Origin: Ephydatia muelleri | Lineage: Eukaryota; Porifera; Demospongiae; Spongillida; Spongillidae | NCBI GenBank assembly: GCA_013339895.1 | Contig: JABACO010000014.1 | Span: 4,873,950 to 4,937,949 of the forward strand | Direction: 5' to 3' | Length of the DNA stretch: 64,000 bases | Shown here: positions 52,601-61,929 of the stretch, piece by piece | Position numbering within the stretch: position 1 is the stretch's first letter | Layout of the letters: the number at the start of each line of letters is the position of its first letter | Translations under genes and position numbers: made by a program | Notes under the pieces: generated by a model | Told to the model about the DNA's origin: nothing | Seen by the model: the letters and a program-made list of their open reading frames with translations, nothing else | Databases searched by the model: none

Positions 52601-53508
52601 TTGACAGGGTCTGCTATGTAATCAAACCATGTTAGTTAACAAAGTATACCCATATCTATGGTACCCTAGTCGTTGATCCTCTGTCAACCTACCGTGAAAC
52701 ATTGCATGGCGTCATCTGCTTGTTGATCCTCTGTCTCTGATGCGATTGTAGGAAGACTTTTCTTACTAGCTGACACTTCGTCAACAACTTCAACTTCAAG
52801 AGATCTATCATAGATATTAGAGGGACAAGGACTATAAGCTGCACTGTCATCTATCCAAAACATCGCTGGCTAATTACGAAGAACATTCTAGAAATGGTCC
52901 GAGTTCTTGCAAACAAAGCTCTACCGTATATATCTATGGATCTAATCCAAAATCGCCCGAGGTACAGGGATGTTACATGTATGAGCAGCATTTGAAAAGG
53001 GTAGTGTTAGTCCCCTTTGTACCCTTTCAATAGTTTCGAACACTCTGTAACTTTCGCGGCATTGAAACTCGTCACATAGAGCGCTGTACAAAGTGTTATG
53101 AATGAATTATCCTCCTTCAGATGAATCCGCCCCTGTTATTGAATGCGTTACGTTATTAGTAGACTATTTCATTATGTACTATTTCTGCAACGATTATCTG
53201 AACCTGCGGAAGCAGGTTCAATATAGGATTGATTGAGGATTGATGAATATCATTAAAAACTTCACTCGCGTCTGGAGGGACAACGGAGAAATGGATCGCG
53301 TATCTCTTTGTCGCGATGGAACGTGAACTCAAAGATCTACAGTTCTACGTTTGTTAAAACGATGTGCTTTTAGAGAAACAAACGAATTCCTTTTTCTCGT
53401 GCCCAGTCCCAAAATAATTCCTCTTCTTCCTTAACACGAGCTACAAACGGTTTTGAAGAACGGCAATAGCACCAATATCTTCGGAATTCACCTGCACGGC
53501 CAATGAGG
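52601..53508. other. Unique DNA, no gene seen
   Basis: No credible coding region. It contains a 22-base hairpin at 53199-53220, and a looser inverted repeat near 52994-53031 (TTTGAAAAGGG and CCCTTTCAA). Confidence 0.4.
53199..53220. repeat. Perfect 9-bp stem with GGAA loop
   Basis: TGAACCTGC, GGAA, GCAGGTTCA: a perfect stem closed by a GNRA-type tetraloop if transcribed. It is isolated, with no gene around it. Confidence 0.7.
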
Positions 53509-54385
53509 GGCCAATGACATGAGCTGGATATTACCAAGTCAGGTAGCCTCTGGGTGAGGTCCAGAATGCACAGCCTCACCAGTACCATGCTTCCCTGGTG
53601 ATTAAGCAGTATCTAACTTACTCAATGTATGTGGGTGCAATGCTGACATAGCCACGGTCCTCAGGTGGGAGGGGCCAATGACATGAGCTGGATATTACCA
53701 AGTCAGGTAGCCTCTGGGTGAGGTCCAGAATGCACAGCCTCACCAGTACCATGCTTCCCTGGTGATTAAGCAGTATCTAACTTACACAATGTATGTGTGT
53801 GTAATGATGACATAGCCACGATCCTCAGGTGGGAGAAGCCAATGACATGAGCTGGATATTACCAAGTCAGGTAGCCTCTGGGTGAGGTCCAGAATGCACA
53901 GCCTCACCAGTACCATGCTTCCATGGTGATTAAGCAGTATCTAACTTACTCAATGTATGTGGGTGTAATGATGACATAGCCACGGTCCTCAGGTGGGAGA
54001 AGCCAATGACATGAGCTGGATATTACCAAGTCAGGTAGCCTCTGGGTGAGGTCCAGAATGCTCAGCCTCCCCAGTACCATGCTTCCCTGATGATTAAGCA
54101 GTATCTAACTTACTCAATGTTTGTGTGTGTAATGATGACATAGCCACGGTCCTCAGGTGGGAGGGGCCAATGACATGAGCTGGATATTACCAAGTCAGGT
54201 AGCCTCTGAGTGAGGTCCAGAATGCACAGCCTCACCAGTACCATGCTTCCCTGGTGATTAAGCAGTATCTAACTTACACAATGTATGTGTGTGTAATGAT
54301 GACATAGCCACGGTCCTCAGGTGGGAGGGGCCAATGACATGGGCAAAGTCAGGCAGCCTCTATGTTGAGGTCCAGAAATGCCTTC
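53509..54385 (+). repeat. 164-bp minisatellite, five full copies and a partial sixth
   Basis: Copies start at 53509, 53673, 53837, 54001, 54165 and 54329, exactly 164 bp apart. Each contains GGCCAATGACATGAGCTGG, GTCAGGTAGCCTC, GGTCCAGAATGCACAGCC and TAAGCAGTATCTAACTTAC. Copies are highly similar, and the last is broken after about 55 bp. A 72-codon - strand frame over the first copy is a by-product. Confidence 0.95.
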
Positions 54386-54549
54386 ATGTAGTGATGTATC
54401 GCAGTATATGTACTTGTAATCATATTCACGCATACGCGGCCTGCGCATTATTTTTAATCAGTGCTAATATGTGTGGAATGTGCGGCTGTGGAATGTACGG
54501 CTAACTTCTAAGAGGTGAAGTAAATGATGCCTTTTGTAATTCTCATCCA
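54386..54549. other. Short unique spacer
   Basis: Joins the 164-bp minisatellite to the next open frame. Nothing else is seen. Confidence 0.4.
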
Positions 54550-54798
54550 TTGCTAGCTCAAAAGGTTGTTACAAGTTCTGCCCATGCAGCAGTAAGTAAG
54601 ATTGGTGCAGATGCATTGGTTTCTAAAGCACTGAGTGTACGAAGAGCAAAAGCAGGGTCATTGCTAAAAGCTATCCGGGAAGTTAATGCATTGAAATTAG
54701 AAGAAAATGATATCTTAGTTGGGCAGGGTATCGTACTGCTGGCTCTGAACCTTATACACAAAACAACTTGGGGCCATTCCAGTAGACAACAATGTTAG
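54550..54798 (+). CDS. Hypothetical protein fragment
   Basis: The frame encodes about 82 residues with a balanced composition and a helical look: VSKIGADALVSKALSVRRAK, then SLLKAIREVNALKLEEND. It lacks low complexity, and its codon texture looks more protein-like than most frames nearby. No domain is recognised with confidence. A second frame of similar character follows at 54806 in another phase, which suggests one degraded coding region with a frameshift, possibly part of a mobile element common in this genome. The start is not certain. Confidence 0.35.
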   Translation: MLAQKVVTSSAHAAVSKIGADALVSKALSVRRAKAGSLLKAIREVNALKLEENDILVGQGIVLLALNLIHKTTWGHSSRQQC

Positions 54799-54805
54799 GT
54801 GTGTA

Positions 54806-55012
54806 GTGGCAGAGGAGATAGGGGACAGAGATAAGGATACCATGCACCCCTTGAAATGGAAATGGAAATGTACAGATGAGTGTTGCAAGCTCACTAGTGA
54901 AGAAGTAGCATTAGTGTTGAGGACAAAGTCACTGTTCCAAATGTCCATTCATCATTGGAGGGGAGGTCTTTCCCATGCAAACATTGTGAACACCTTTCAA
55001 TTTGGAGCATGA
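54806..55012 (+). CDS. Hypothetical protein fragment, possible continuation
   Basis: About 68 residues, including PLKWKWKCTDECCKLTSEEV, then LRTKSLFQMSIHHWRGG. The C...CC grouping hints at a small metal-binding segment, but this is speculative. It lies eight bases after the previous frame and in a different phase. Confidence 0.3.
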   Translation: MAEEIGDRDKDTMHPLKWKWKCTDECCKLTSEEVALVLRTKSLFQMSIHHWRGGLSHANIVNTFQFGA

Positions 55013-55122
55013 AAGAACTTCCTTCAATTTTCAGCACAATGGCACCTTTGGGGGGTCATGAGTTATGCAGACCAATCAGGTGAATAGATAAAATTGGACC
55101 AATAAACTTTTAGCACAGCTGG

Positions 55123-55149
55123 CAACACACACACACATACACACACACA
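55123..55149 (+). repeat. AC microsatellite
   Basis: ACACAC run with one ATAC interruption. Confidence 0.9.
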
Positions 55150-55224
55150 ACTGTGAAGTCATGAATATGTAGACCAATTGGTGATGTTAACTAAATCCTT
55201 GCACTTTGTTTCTGTCAGATGCAG

Positions 55225-55311
55225 TGCTGCCCCCCTACCATCCACCGCCAGCAGTAGCAGAGCTGCCCCCACCGCCACCAGCAGCAGAGCTGCCCCCACT
55301 CCGCCAGCAGT

Positions 55312-55349
<38 letters not shown>

Positions 55350-55520
55350 TGCTGCCCCCACTGCCAGCAGCAGAAGCAGCACAGCTGCCCCACTGCCAGC
55401 AGCAGAAGCAGCAGTTGCAGCATTGACCCTGCTGCTGCCAGCAGAAGCAGCAGGAGCACTGCTACCTGCACCAGCCCCACCACCAGCATTGGCACCAGTG
55501 CCCCCACCACCACTTCGCCT
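55225..55520 (+). repeat. CAG/CCCCCA-rich low-complexity tract
   Basis: A core of about 14 CAG (GCA) triplets at 55305-55348 lies among TGCCCCCAC and CAGCAGAAGCAG variants. Frames on either strand give Ala/Pro-rich or Gly/Val/Leu/Cys-rich peptides. The triplet core could be polymorphic in length. Whether any part is translated cannot be judged; no domain flanks it. Confidence 0.85.
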
Positions 55521-55740
55521 GCTGCTACACCACTACCCACATGGCTCTCATGGCCTGAACCAGGCTGCCGAGGTCAGAGACAAGGCTGGGGGAGAGGAAG
55601 AGGACAAGGCAGGGGAACCGTACAGTACATTAAAAACTCATATACTTATAATTCCAAATTTTTTAACCTCCCTCCTTTTCGAAAATTAAAATGAATTTGT
55701 GACAACATATAAAGACGCGCTACTACGACAGAGGAAAAAA

Positions 55741-55823
55741 CTGATGAAACAAGTAAATAAAAACATTCTCTAACGAGAAAGTTGTTGGTATATAGGATTG
55801 ACCAATGGTGGTGTAAAAAGCAC
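55741..55823 (+). mobile_element. Cut-off copy of the 50.6-kb MITE
   Basis: TGATGAAACAAGTAAATAAA, then ACATTCTCTA, GAGAAAGTTG and GGTGGTGTAAAAAGCA match one arm of the complete MITE. Similarity stops abruptly at about 55823, where the presumed end of a hAT element begins. Confidence 0.75.
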
Positions 55824-57377
55824 GTGCCGGATTAACCATTTAATGGGCCTGGCGCAGGGTAAATTTAATGGGCCCCCTTAGTAATAAAAGTCTCACAACA
55901 CACAGCGTTGTATTAACAATTGTGGAACGCTGCTATCAGCAAGCGTCACATACTCTAACATATAATAACAATTGTACAAATTTATTAGAATGATCTACTT
56001 TTACAATAATAGTAATGCAACCTTGTACTTTTTAAACAGGTTTACGGCGTAATTTGAGTTCGGCAAAGTTGGCGATTAGCTTGGAATAGTCAATTTCTCG
56101 AACAAGTTCAGATTCTATGTTCAATATTGCTAAGCTCGATAATCGTTCTTGACCCATAGTCGAGCGGAGAGCATTTTTAATTCTCTTCAGGTGGCTAAAT
56201 GACCGCTCTCCAGTACAATTTGATACTGGAAGAGTTAAGTATATACGCAGTGCAATGAATATGTTAGGAAAGGCACTTTCGACATGGTGTTTTCTTAAAG
56301 TGGACAGCATTTCATATGCCGGCCTTCTCGATGCATCTTTTGGATACAAAGCCTTCTCAAATTCTGTCCTCTGCAACCGTTCATCAAAAATTTCAGCATC
56401 AAGATCATCGGAATAGAACGATGTTAATCGAGACAAGGAATCTTTTACGGCATCAAAATTCTGAAGTTCATGGTGTCTTAAGAATAGAAAACGAGTGTCC
56501 GTTTCTGAATATGCACGTATTCTGTTGTTGAGATCGGTCACAATACGATCAAGTATAGCGTATAGAACGTTTCAATTCTAAATTTCTCTTCTGAAGACAT
56601 CACAACATCAGGCTCACTAGAATCTCCAAAGACGCGCTTTGCTCGTCGCACTCGCACTTCTTTAAAGCATGGAGTCTTGCTAATAGCAACTGCTCTAGCC
56701 TTATAATCATCAAACAAGCTTCTTTGAGCTTCCAGAAATCCCAGAAGAGACTTCAATACAGCAATAGCAGATCCTATTTCTATGGTAGTGGACTGGAGAA
56801 GCTGGCTGCTTTCGTGAATTCTTTGAAGCAGTGCACTCCAAAACACTGTCATAAAAACTGTTTCCAGTGTGTCCATTATATTTGCCATTGCAAGTGCTTC
56901 AGATCGTGTATCACACTTTTGCAAGGGATCGTCAGCAATTTGCTGTAAAACATCATGGTATACCTTATAGTGCTGCGACAAAGACTTCAACGCGTCCGAT
57001 CTACTAGACCACCTGGTTTCACAAAGACGTTTTGGTAAAAATGATCTTTCAACTGCATTGACAGCACTAAGCACTGTTCTCAAAAGATTCCAACGATGTG
57101 TTGAGGCAGAAAAAAACGCATACAACTTTTCAACAAATCCAAAAAATGATACAGCGTTGACACAAGATTCTGCTGCTGAGACTCCTGATAGATTTAACGA
57201 GTGTGCCATGCAAGGAATGTAAGATGCTTTATTATTTTCTTCCAACACCCTGGCCTGCACACCAGAATACTTTCCTGACATGTTGCTAGCATTGTCATAC
57301 GATTGGCCTCGACAATCTTTGATTGAACCAAGCTGAGCATAGCGAACAAAAAGAAGTTTAGTAAGGGTTGTGCCCAA
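55824..57377 (-). mobile_element. 5'-truncated hAT transposon
   Basis: The segment starts with CGTGCCGGATTAACCATTTA and ATGGGCCTGGCGCAGGG, which resembles the GCCGGATTAA... ends of hAT transposons (recalled family knowledge, not checked). The transposase lies on the - strand and stops being recognisable at 57377-57380, where a TG-rich repeat region begins. The other terminus is missing. Confidence 0.6.
56032..57377 (-). pseudogene. hAT transposase, N-truncated and frameshifted
   Basis: Read from 57377 downward, the protein contains the hAT catalytic-region block DCRGQSYDNASNMSGKY followed by a CMAHSLNLSG element and the CETRWSS tryptophan block. A long helical insertion domain follows (around MDTLETVFMTVFWSALLQRI). 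The frame then shifts near 56540-56560. The rest continues in another phase to the dimerisation domain, with FPNIFIALRIYLTLPVSNCT, GERSFSHLKRIKNALRSTMG and QERLSSLAILNIES. It ends with a TGA/TAA-type stop just before 56032. Apart from one frameshift and the missing N-terminus, it is well kept (about 448 residues over both frames; full hAT proteins of this kind are usually longer). It is younger than the + strand copy at 51.7 kb. It cannot encode a working enzyme as it stands. Confidence 0.88.
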
Positions 57378-57894
57378 TAAGGCAGTTTTATTTCACATCT
57401 CAGAGAACAGTGATGTGAGTGTGTATGTACAGAGTACCAGCCATAAGGGAGCTCCACACGCAAGGAGCAAAGGGACAGGGTATTGAAATCAAATACATGC
57501 ATAAAGCAGTTAAATGGAATACAATGCATGTGCAGGTGCAGAGAACAAGTTTAGAATAGACCTTACTTGCAATGTTCATGTGTGTGTGTGAGTGTGTGCA
57601 GACATGCTTAATGTTTTTCATTTGTATACGTGCGTACAAGTGTATTGTACATGAGTGTATGTATGTGTTGTGCACAAGATTCCATTTCCGTAACAATGCA
57701 AAATGCAAATGTACAGTATGTGTATGTGCTGTATGTGTGATAAATATATGGTGTACAGGCTGTGTACATAACAATGTGTGTACACAGGTGTGTACATTCA
57801 TGCACAGGTACACTTCGTGAAAACAGTGTGAAAATGAGAACCCAACTGATGTCACTGCAAGTGGTATGAGCCTGTGTGTGTGGGCACGAGTGTG

Positions 57895-57931
<37 letters not shown>

Positions 57932-58143
57932 ACGAATATGGTGTACAGGCTATTTACATAAAAATCAAGTGTGTACATTCATGCACATGTACGTGCTTTG
58001 TGAAAACAGTGACAATGTGAGAAATAAGAACCCAAAGTCACTACAAGTACTGTGTGTGTGCGCACGTATTCATTCATGCACATGTACGCTTTGTAAAAAC
58101 TCTGCAAGCAGTACAAGCCCAGTCTGTGTGAGTGCATGTGCGT

Positions 58144-58187
<44 letters not shown>

Positions 58188-58302
58188 CAAAAATGGTGTA
58201 CGGGCTATTTACATAACAATGCAAGGGTGTGTTGTTACACATGTACATGCTTTGTGAATAAAGTGTGAGAAATAAGAGCCCAAAGTCTCTGCAAGTGGTA
58301 CA

Positions 58303-58336
<34 letters not shown>

Positions 58337-58350
58337 ATATGCATGTTTAA
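57378..58350 (+). repeat. Compound TG-rich minisatellite
   Basis: Units marked by GGTGTACAGGCTATTTACAT (starts near 57750, 57938 and 58194) share GTGTACATTCATGCACATGT, TTTGTGAAAACAGTG and GAGAAATAAGAACCCAAAGTC-like segments. Each unit includes its own pure GT run (57895-57928, 58150-58187, 58305-58333). The unit length varies (about 190-255 bp) because the GT runs differ. The His/Thr-rich and Val/Cys-rich frames here are artefacts. The first 350 bp (57378-57740) is less regular. Confidence 0.8.
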
Positions 58351-58911
58351 TTATAAACCCAGTAATTCACCACTATGCTGCATTATTCTAGACTCCCATG
58401 CTGTAGAGTCCTAACGCAGTACCTTACCTATGAATCAGTAATGCCCCAAACTGAGCCTATGTGTGCTATACTGTAGGTGTGATGCAATGTTACTGACTGG
58501 TTTGGCAACAACTGGGGGCAAGGGCAAGAGTATCCCACGAGCCTGTGTAACGTTTCCCAACCCCCAGCTGTGGTGGCACCAGCTAGTGCCGCTAACCACA
58601 AGCCAGGTGGCCAGTGTGGCAAGCAAGGACGCTGGTCCAGTCTTGGCTGCAAGGCCAGTATAGTTGGGAAAGCCCTCCGGCTAAGACAGGTACCAGGCCA
58701 CTAACTGGATGACCTGTGTACCAAGCCAGGACGCTGGTCCAGGCTTGGCTAGCCAGGTTAGTAGGGACAAGCCCGTAGGGCTCCGCCCAAGTTAACGCCC
58801 CAATCAAACGCCATCCAGCCCCAAGTTATGATGGGATGTTTTGGATAGTACATGTATGGTAGCAGTGCCTGAGGGAAGTACAAATGGAGAGACACGTGTG
58901 CAAACAAAAGT
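58351..58911. repeat. Non-coding flank of the retrotransposon with a ~102-bp tandem duplication
   Basis: AAGCAAGGACGCTGGTCCAG at 58621 recurs as AAGCCAGGACGCTGGTCCAG at 58723, each followed by a similar 40-bp stretch. The position directly downstream of the recombinase gene (on the - strand) fits the terminal region of a DIRS/Ngaro element, which often carries repeated sequence there, but this is inference. No gene is seen. Confidence 0.55.
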
Positions 58912-59816
58912 TCAGTCAGCCTTCGCCATCAGAGCAGCAGCAGAGGGATGAGCCGGATCGTGACGTACATACGAGTGAAAAGCAGCGCTGCGCCAACGGC
59001 CAAGCTCCTTGAGGGTGGAGGACTGTAGACCAGCCTTTGCGGCAGCTGTGGCCACTCCAATCCTGAAGCTATGAGTGTTAAAGCGGAGTGATTTGAGGCC
59101 GAGAGACTTCAGATGGAAGTGAAGTACTGCTCTAAATTTCCTGGCTGTTAAAGGGGGTCCATGTCTGAAATGGAACAACGGCTTTGAGTTGTGTGTCCTC
59201 CATTCCTCCAAGTAGAGATGCATTGCCTTGACTGGACAACACCCATCTTCACTACACCCCACAGTGATGGTGGAACCCTTTCCCAGTTGGTCCGTTTTGG
59301 AGCGACTAAGGAAAACCTTAAGCTGGTGTTCATAAATTTGACATCGCCCTTGGCCAGGAATCGGGACGTAGACACTGCAGGGGTAGTGAACTCACTAACC
59401 CGCAGAAAACCGAAAAAAGCAAGCAACATGGCAGCCTGTAGCATGAGCTTATCGTGCTGTGTGATGGTAGAGTCACAATGGAGCTGCTTAATCAGGTCCC
59501 GGAGTATTTTGGGAGTGATCGGAAGCCTGGACTTAGAGAGGGGGAGTTGTGCCTACTTTCGTCGAATTCCTCTGATGACTAGCTTCAATAATGGATTGTT
59601 ACCCACAGGGCTCCTGTGGCCACTCGCCTGGTGCAGAAAGGAGACAGCGGCCAAGTAAACCCGGATGGTAGGTAGGCGGAGGTAGGAGCTGAGGTGGGTC
59701 ACGAACAGGGCTATTTGACGCCTGGTGGATGGGACTGCGGCCACGTCCAGATGTCTGCAGAATGTGATGAAACGCTGAATCCTAACCTTGTATGTGGCAG
59801 TGGTAGACCCAGCCAA
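58912..59816 (-). pseudogene. Tyrosine recombinase of a DIRS/Ngaro-like retrotransposon, broken
   Basis: DIRS-type retrotransposons integrate with a tyrosine recombinase instead of a DDE integrase. Read from 59816 down, the N-terminal SAM-like part is present (TTATYKVRIQRFITFCRHLD; FVTHLSSYLRLPTIRVYLAA). A TAG interrupts the frame at about 59555. The same phase then continues with MLLAFFGFLRVSEF, which includes the first catalytic-region Arg context. A frameshift near 59310 moves to the last third, which holds HSFRIGVATAAAKAG (the HxxR block), ELGRWRS (Trp in place of the second His, common in this family) and SYVR (the nucleophilic Tyr). It lies directly after the RNase H region on the same strand, as in RT-RH-YR elements. 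One nonsense and one frameshift make it inactive. Confidence 0.88.
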
Positions 59817-59848
59817 TGCCTTGCTGACCAGAGACGCAAGGTCCCTGT

Positions 59849-60515
59849 CTAGAGATCGGCTAATATCGCTGGCAGGGCTGTTGGTAGAGGGTCGGCCTGA
59901 GGAGCAAGTGTGAAAAAACGTGAAAGCATATCTCTAGATAGAGCATCTGCCAGAGAGTTATGCTTGCCCGGTACGTGCACCAATTGGACGGTAAAATTGT
60001 TACGCGCTGCCACATAGAAGAGCTCCCGTAATAGTACCATGATTGCGGTGTCCCTCGAGGATTGCCCATTCCACGCGTGCACGACTGCCAGGTTATCGCA
60101 GTGGACCTGATGCAGCATCCGGCCAGCCTGTGACCCCAGGTGTGAGCTGCTGCCACAATGGCAAACAGTTCTTGCCTTTGGATGGAACGCTGGGACAACT
60201 CTTGGTGAGGCAGCCATGAGCCCCTAAACCAAGAACCATCGAAGTAAGCCCCAAACCCCAGGGTACCAGAGGCATCAGTGAATGTGTCAGCATCAGTCCA
60301 GCTGGGGTCGAGGAACATGGACACCCGTTCCACGAAGGGAGAAAGCGTGCCCACCATGCAACGTCAGCCCTGGCACCTGCGGTGACCCGGATGTGGTGGT
60401 GGAGTTTAGCCACAGTAGTGGATAGATCGATCAATTGGCACAGAAATAGACGCCCAGCTGGTACCACCTTGGCCGCAAACGACAGCTTGCCGATGAAGGA
60501 CAGTCGACCATCCAC
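59849..60515 (-). pseudogene. RT C-terminus and RNase H of the same DIRS/Ngaro-like element
   Basis: From 60515 down, the sequence begins with LSFIGKLSFAAKVVPAGRLF, the conserved RT-thumb/connection block of DIRS-group polymerases. It continues through ARADVAWWARFLPSWNG, shifts frame near 60350, and reads TDASGTLGFGAYFDGSW (first RNase H Asp) and QRQELFAIVAAAHTWG (Glu). It shifts again near 60130-60200 and reads HCDNLAVVHAWNG (second Asp) and HNSLADALSRD (last Asp). At least two frameshifts are needed, so it is dead. The polymerase palm domain is missing here. The piece that should come immediately before it is found inverted at 60516-60657. Confidence 0.88.
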
Positions 60516-60657
60516 CCAGATTACATTCCTGGGGATCCTTCTGGATTCTGAGGCTCTTACGCTTTCTCTCCCGCAGGAGAAACTGGCTGAGATCCTACTG
60601 CTGGTACAACCCTGGCTTAGTCGGCGCAGGGCTTCAAAACGAGAGCTACTGAGCTAA
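60516..60657 (+). pseudogene. Inverted RT segment of the same retrotransposon
   Basis: The + strand reads ITFLGILLDSEALTLSLPQE, then KLAEILLLVQPWLSRRRASK and RELLS. In DIRS-group polymerases this block comes just before the LIGKLSFAAKVV block. Here that next block lies on the opposite strand starting at 60515, so the two pieces are head-to-head. The strand switch lies at about 60505-60516. Downstream of RELLS the similarity stops at a TGA at about 60654. This is a local inversion or an insertion of two fragments in opposite orientation. Confidence 0.8.
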
Positions 60658-60903
60658 GTTATAGCATCCCTGCAGTGTAGCCGAGTGGGCGTGACAGGAA
60701 TGAAGTTAAGGGAGGCTGAACTCGAAAAACAAGTGCCCTTCATATCAAAGATAATCACTAGTGTAGACTACAGTTTTTTTATTTAATTTTTTTCATGCTT
60801 CGTTTGCGAGATATTCAACTTTTGCATACGAAATTAGTCCGTCACTTGGATCCAATTATTAATTGGTGTAATTACGTTAGAAAACTATCATTCCCGTTTA
60901 CAA
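60658..60903. other. Unique AT-rich spacer
   Basis: No gene seen. It includes a T tract and CTCGAAAAACAAGTG-like sequence. It could hold the promoter of the THAP exon, but no motif stands out. Confidence 0.4.
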
Positions 60904-61276
60904 ATGGGTGTTTTCTGTGCCGTTAGTGGATGCTTCAGTACAGCTTACAAGCGCGACAACGGAATTTTGTTCCACCGTTTTCCTTTAGGCAATGCTATTC
61001 TACTCAACCTTGTGTTCACAGTGGCTCGACGCGCTGGGCCTCTCGCTACCCATTAAGGAAAATGCGCGAGTTTGTAGCATCCACTTCTGCAAGGAAGATT
61101 TCGTTGGCGTTGAGGGTTACGCACCTTCGAAGCCAAAACTGAAGTCCGATGCTGTTCCATCGCTGTTACTGTTCAATGACCCAACCTTCTCAAAGAATAG
61201 CTACTGCAACGGTCATTCCACAACTTGTGGCCCCGATTCTGTTCGGTTAGCTACGTATTTAGAAGTGTACTATTGA
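60904..61276 (+). pseudogene. THAP zinc-finger domain exon with a one-base frameshift
   Basis: THAP domains are C2CH zinc-binding DNA-binding modules found in animal transcription regulators and P-element-like transposases. The frame starts at ATG 60904 with MGVFCAVSGC (the first two Cys, as CxxxxC) and continues to GILFHRFPLG. It then needs a +1 shift near 60985 to read QWLDALGLSLPIKENARVCS, where QWLDAL supplies the invariant Trp. CSIHF gives the second Cys-x2-His pair, and DAVPSLL stands for the C-terminal AVPxxL motif. With the shift, about 46 residues separate the second Cys from the CSIH Cys, within the normal 35-50. The gap is too small for an intron, so this is a real frameshift or a sequencing error. 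The frame ends at a TGA after about 40 more unremarkable residues. The gene may be host or P-element derived; no transposase domain follows. Confidence 0.8.
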
Positions 61277-61929
61277 AGTTCTTCGTGTAGGAGGTTCAAA
61301 TGAGTACCGCCATCATATGAAAAATAAGTTACTTTAGGATGATCATATTAAAATTCTGATTTCACCAATAAATTTTCCCGATTTTTTTATGATTTATCGT
61401 ACTTTCACAATGGCTAATTATTAATTAAAATTAATTAAATTTATTTACAACAACACGTTATTTTTATGACTGCCTCATAGTAGGTAGCTAATAAAAAGAT
61501 AAGTCCTGTATTTTTGGATTGTAAAACTCTAGTTTTGTAGCTCAAAACCTAAATACAATATACGCATGCGCAAAATGAATTGACTGCTTTACTCGTACCC
61601 AGACTACGCGACGCAATATTACGTTATTCCGAAGTTCAAACTTATGATCCTCCCTCGAGCTAGTCAAAACTATTAGGACCTTCCGTAAGCTATGAAGTGA
61701 ATGTGTATACTTTGTATGGCTTGCAAGGGTGCTCTGAAAAAAAAAAAGTGGTAGTGTGGCCTACATTGCGCAAGTGTTAAGGTCTTGTAGGTGTTCTAGT
61801 TAGGCACAGCCTGACCTTCGCGTTTAGGCGGAAACGTTCCGCATACCACTTTCCGTCAAAATGAGAAGGTCGTGCTACGCCCAAATAGCTTTTCCAAGAA
61901 AGAGTGAGAGTTTTAAGCAATTTAAAAGC
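61277..61929. other. AT-rich unique DNA
   Basis: No gene seen. It contains a run of TTAATTAA-like words near 61420-61445, an A tract at 61738-61750, and the word CTCGTACCCAGACT at about 61592, which is shared with the 2001-2072 palindrome. Confidence 0.4.

Noticed and set aside
53370-53588. 72-codon frame on the - strand
   Set aside because: It overlaps the first copy of the 164-bp minisatellite and does not continue consistently in the other copies.
55178-55689. Ala/Pro-rich protein with a poly-Ala run, or Gly/Leu/Val-rich protein on the other strand
   Set aside because: Low-complexity CAG/CCCCCA tract open on both strands; no start signal, splice sites or flanking domain supports either reading.
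57400-57978. A 192-codon His/Thr/Cys-rich frame on the - strand
   Set aside because: It spans the TG-rich minisatellite; composition is set by the repeat and no domain is visible.
58428-58807. Trp/Leu-rich frames on the - strand and a short + strand frame
   Set aside because: They lie in the repeated non-coding flank of the DIRS-like element, contradict each other by strand, and show no domain.
59191-59658. 155-codon frame on the + strand
   Set aside because: It is the antisense of the tyrosine recombinase gene, whose motifs are clear on the - strand.
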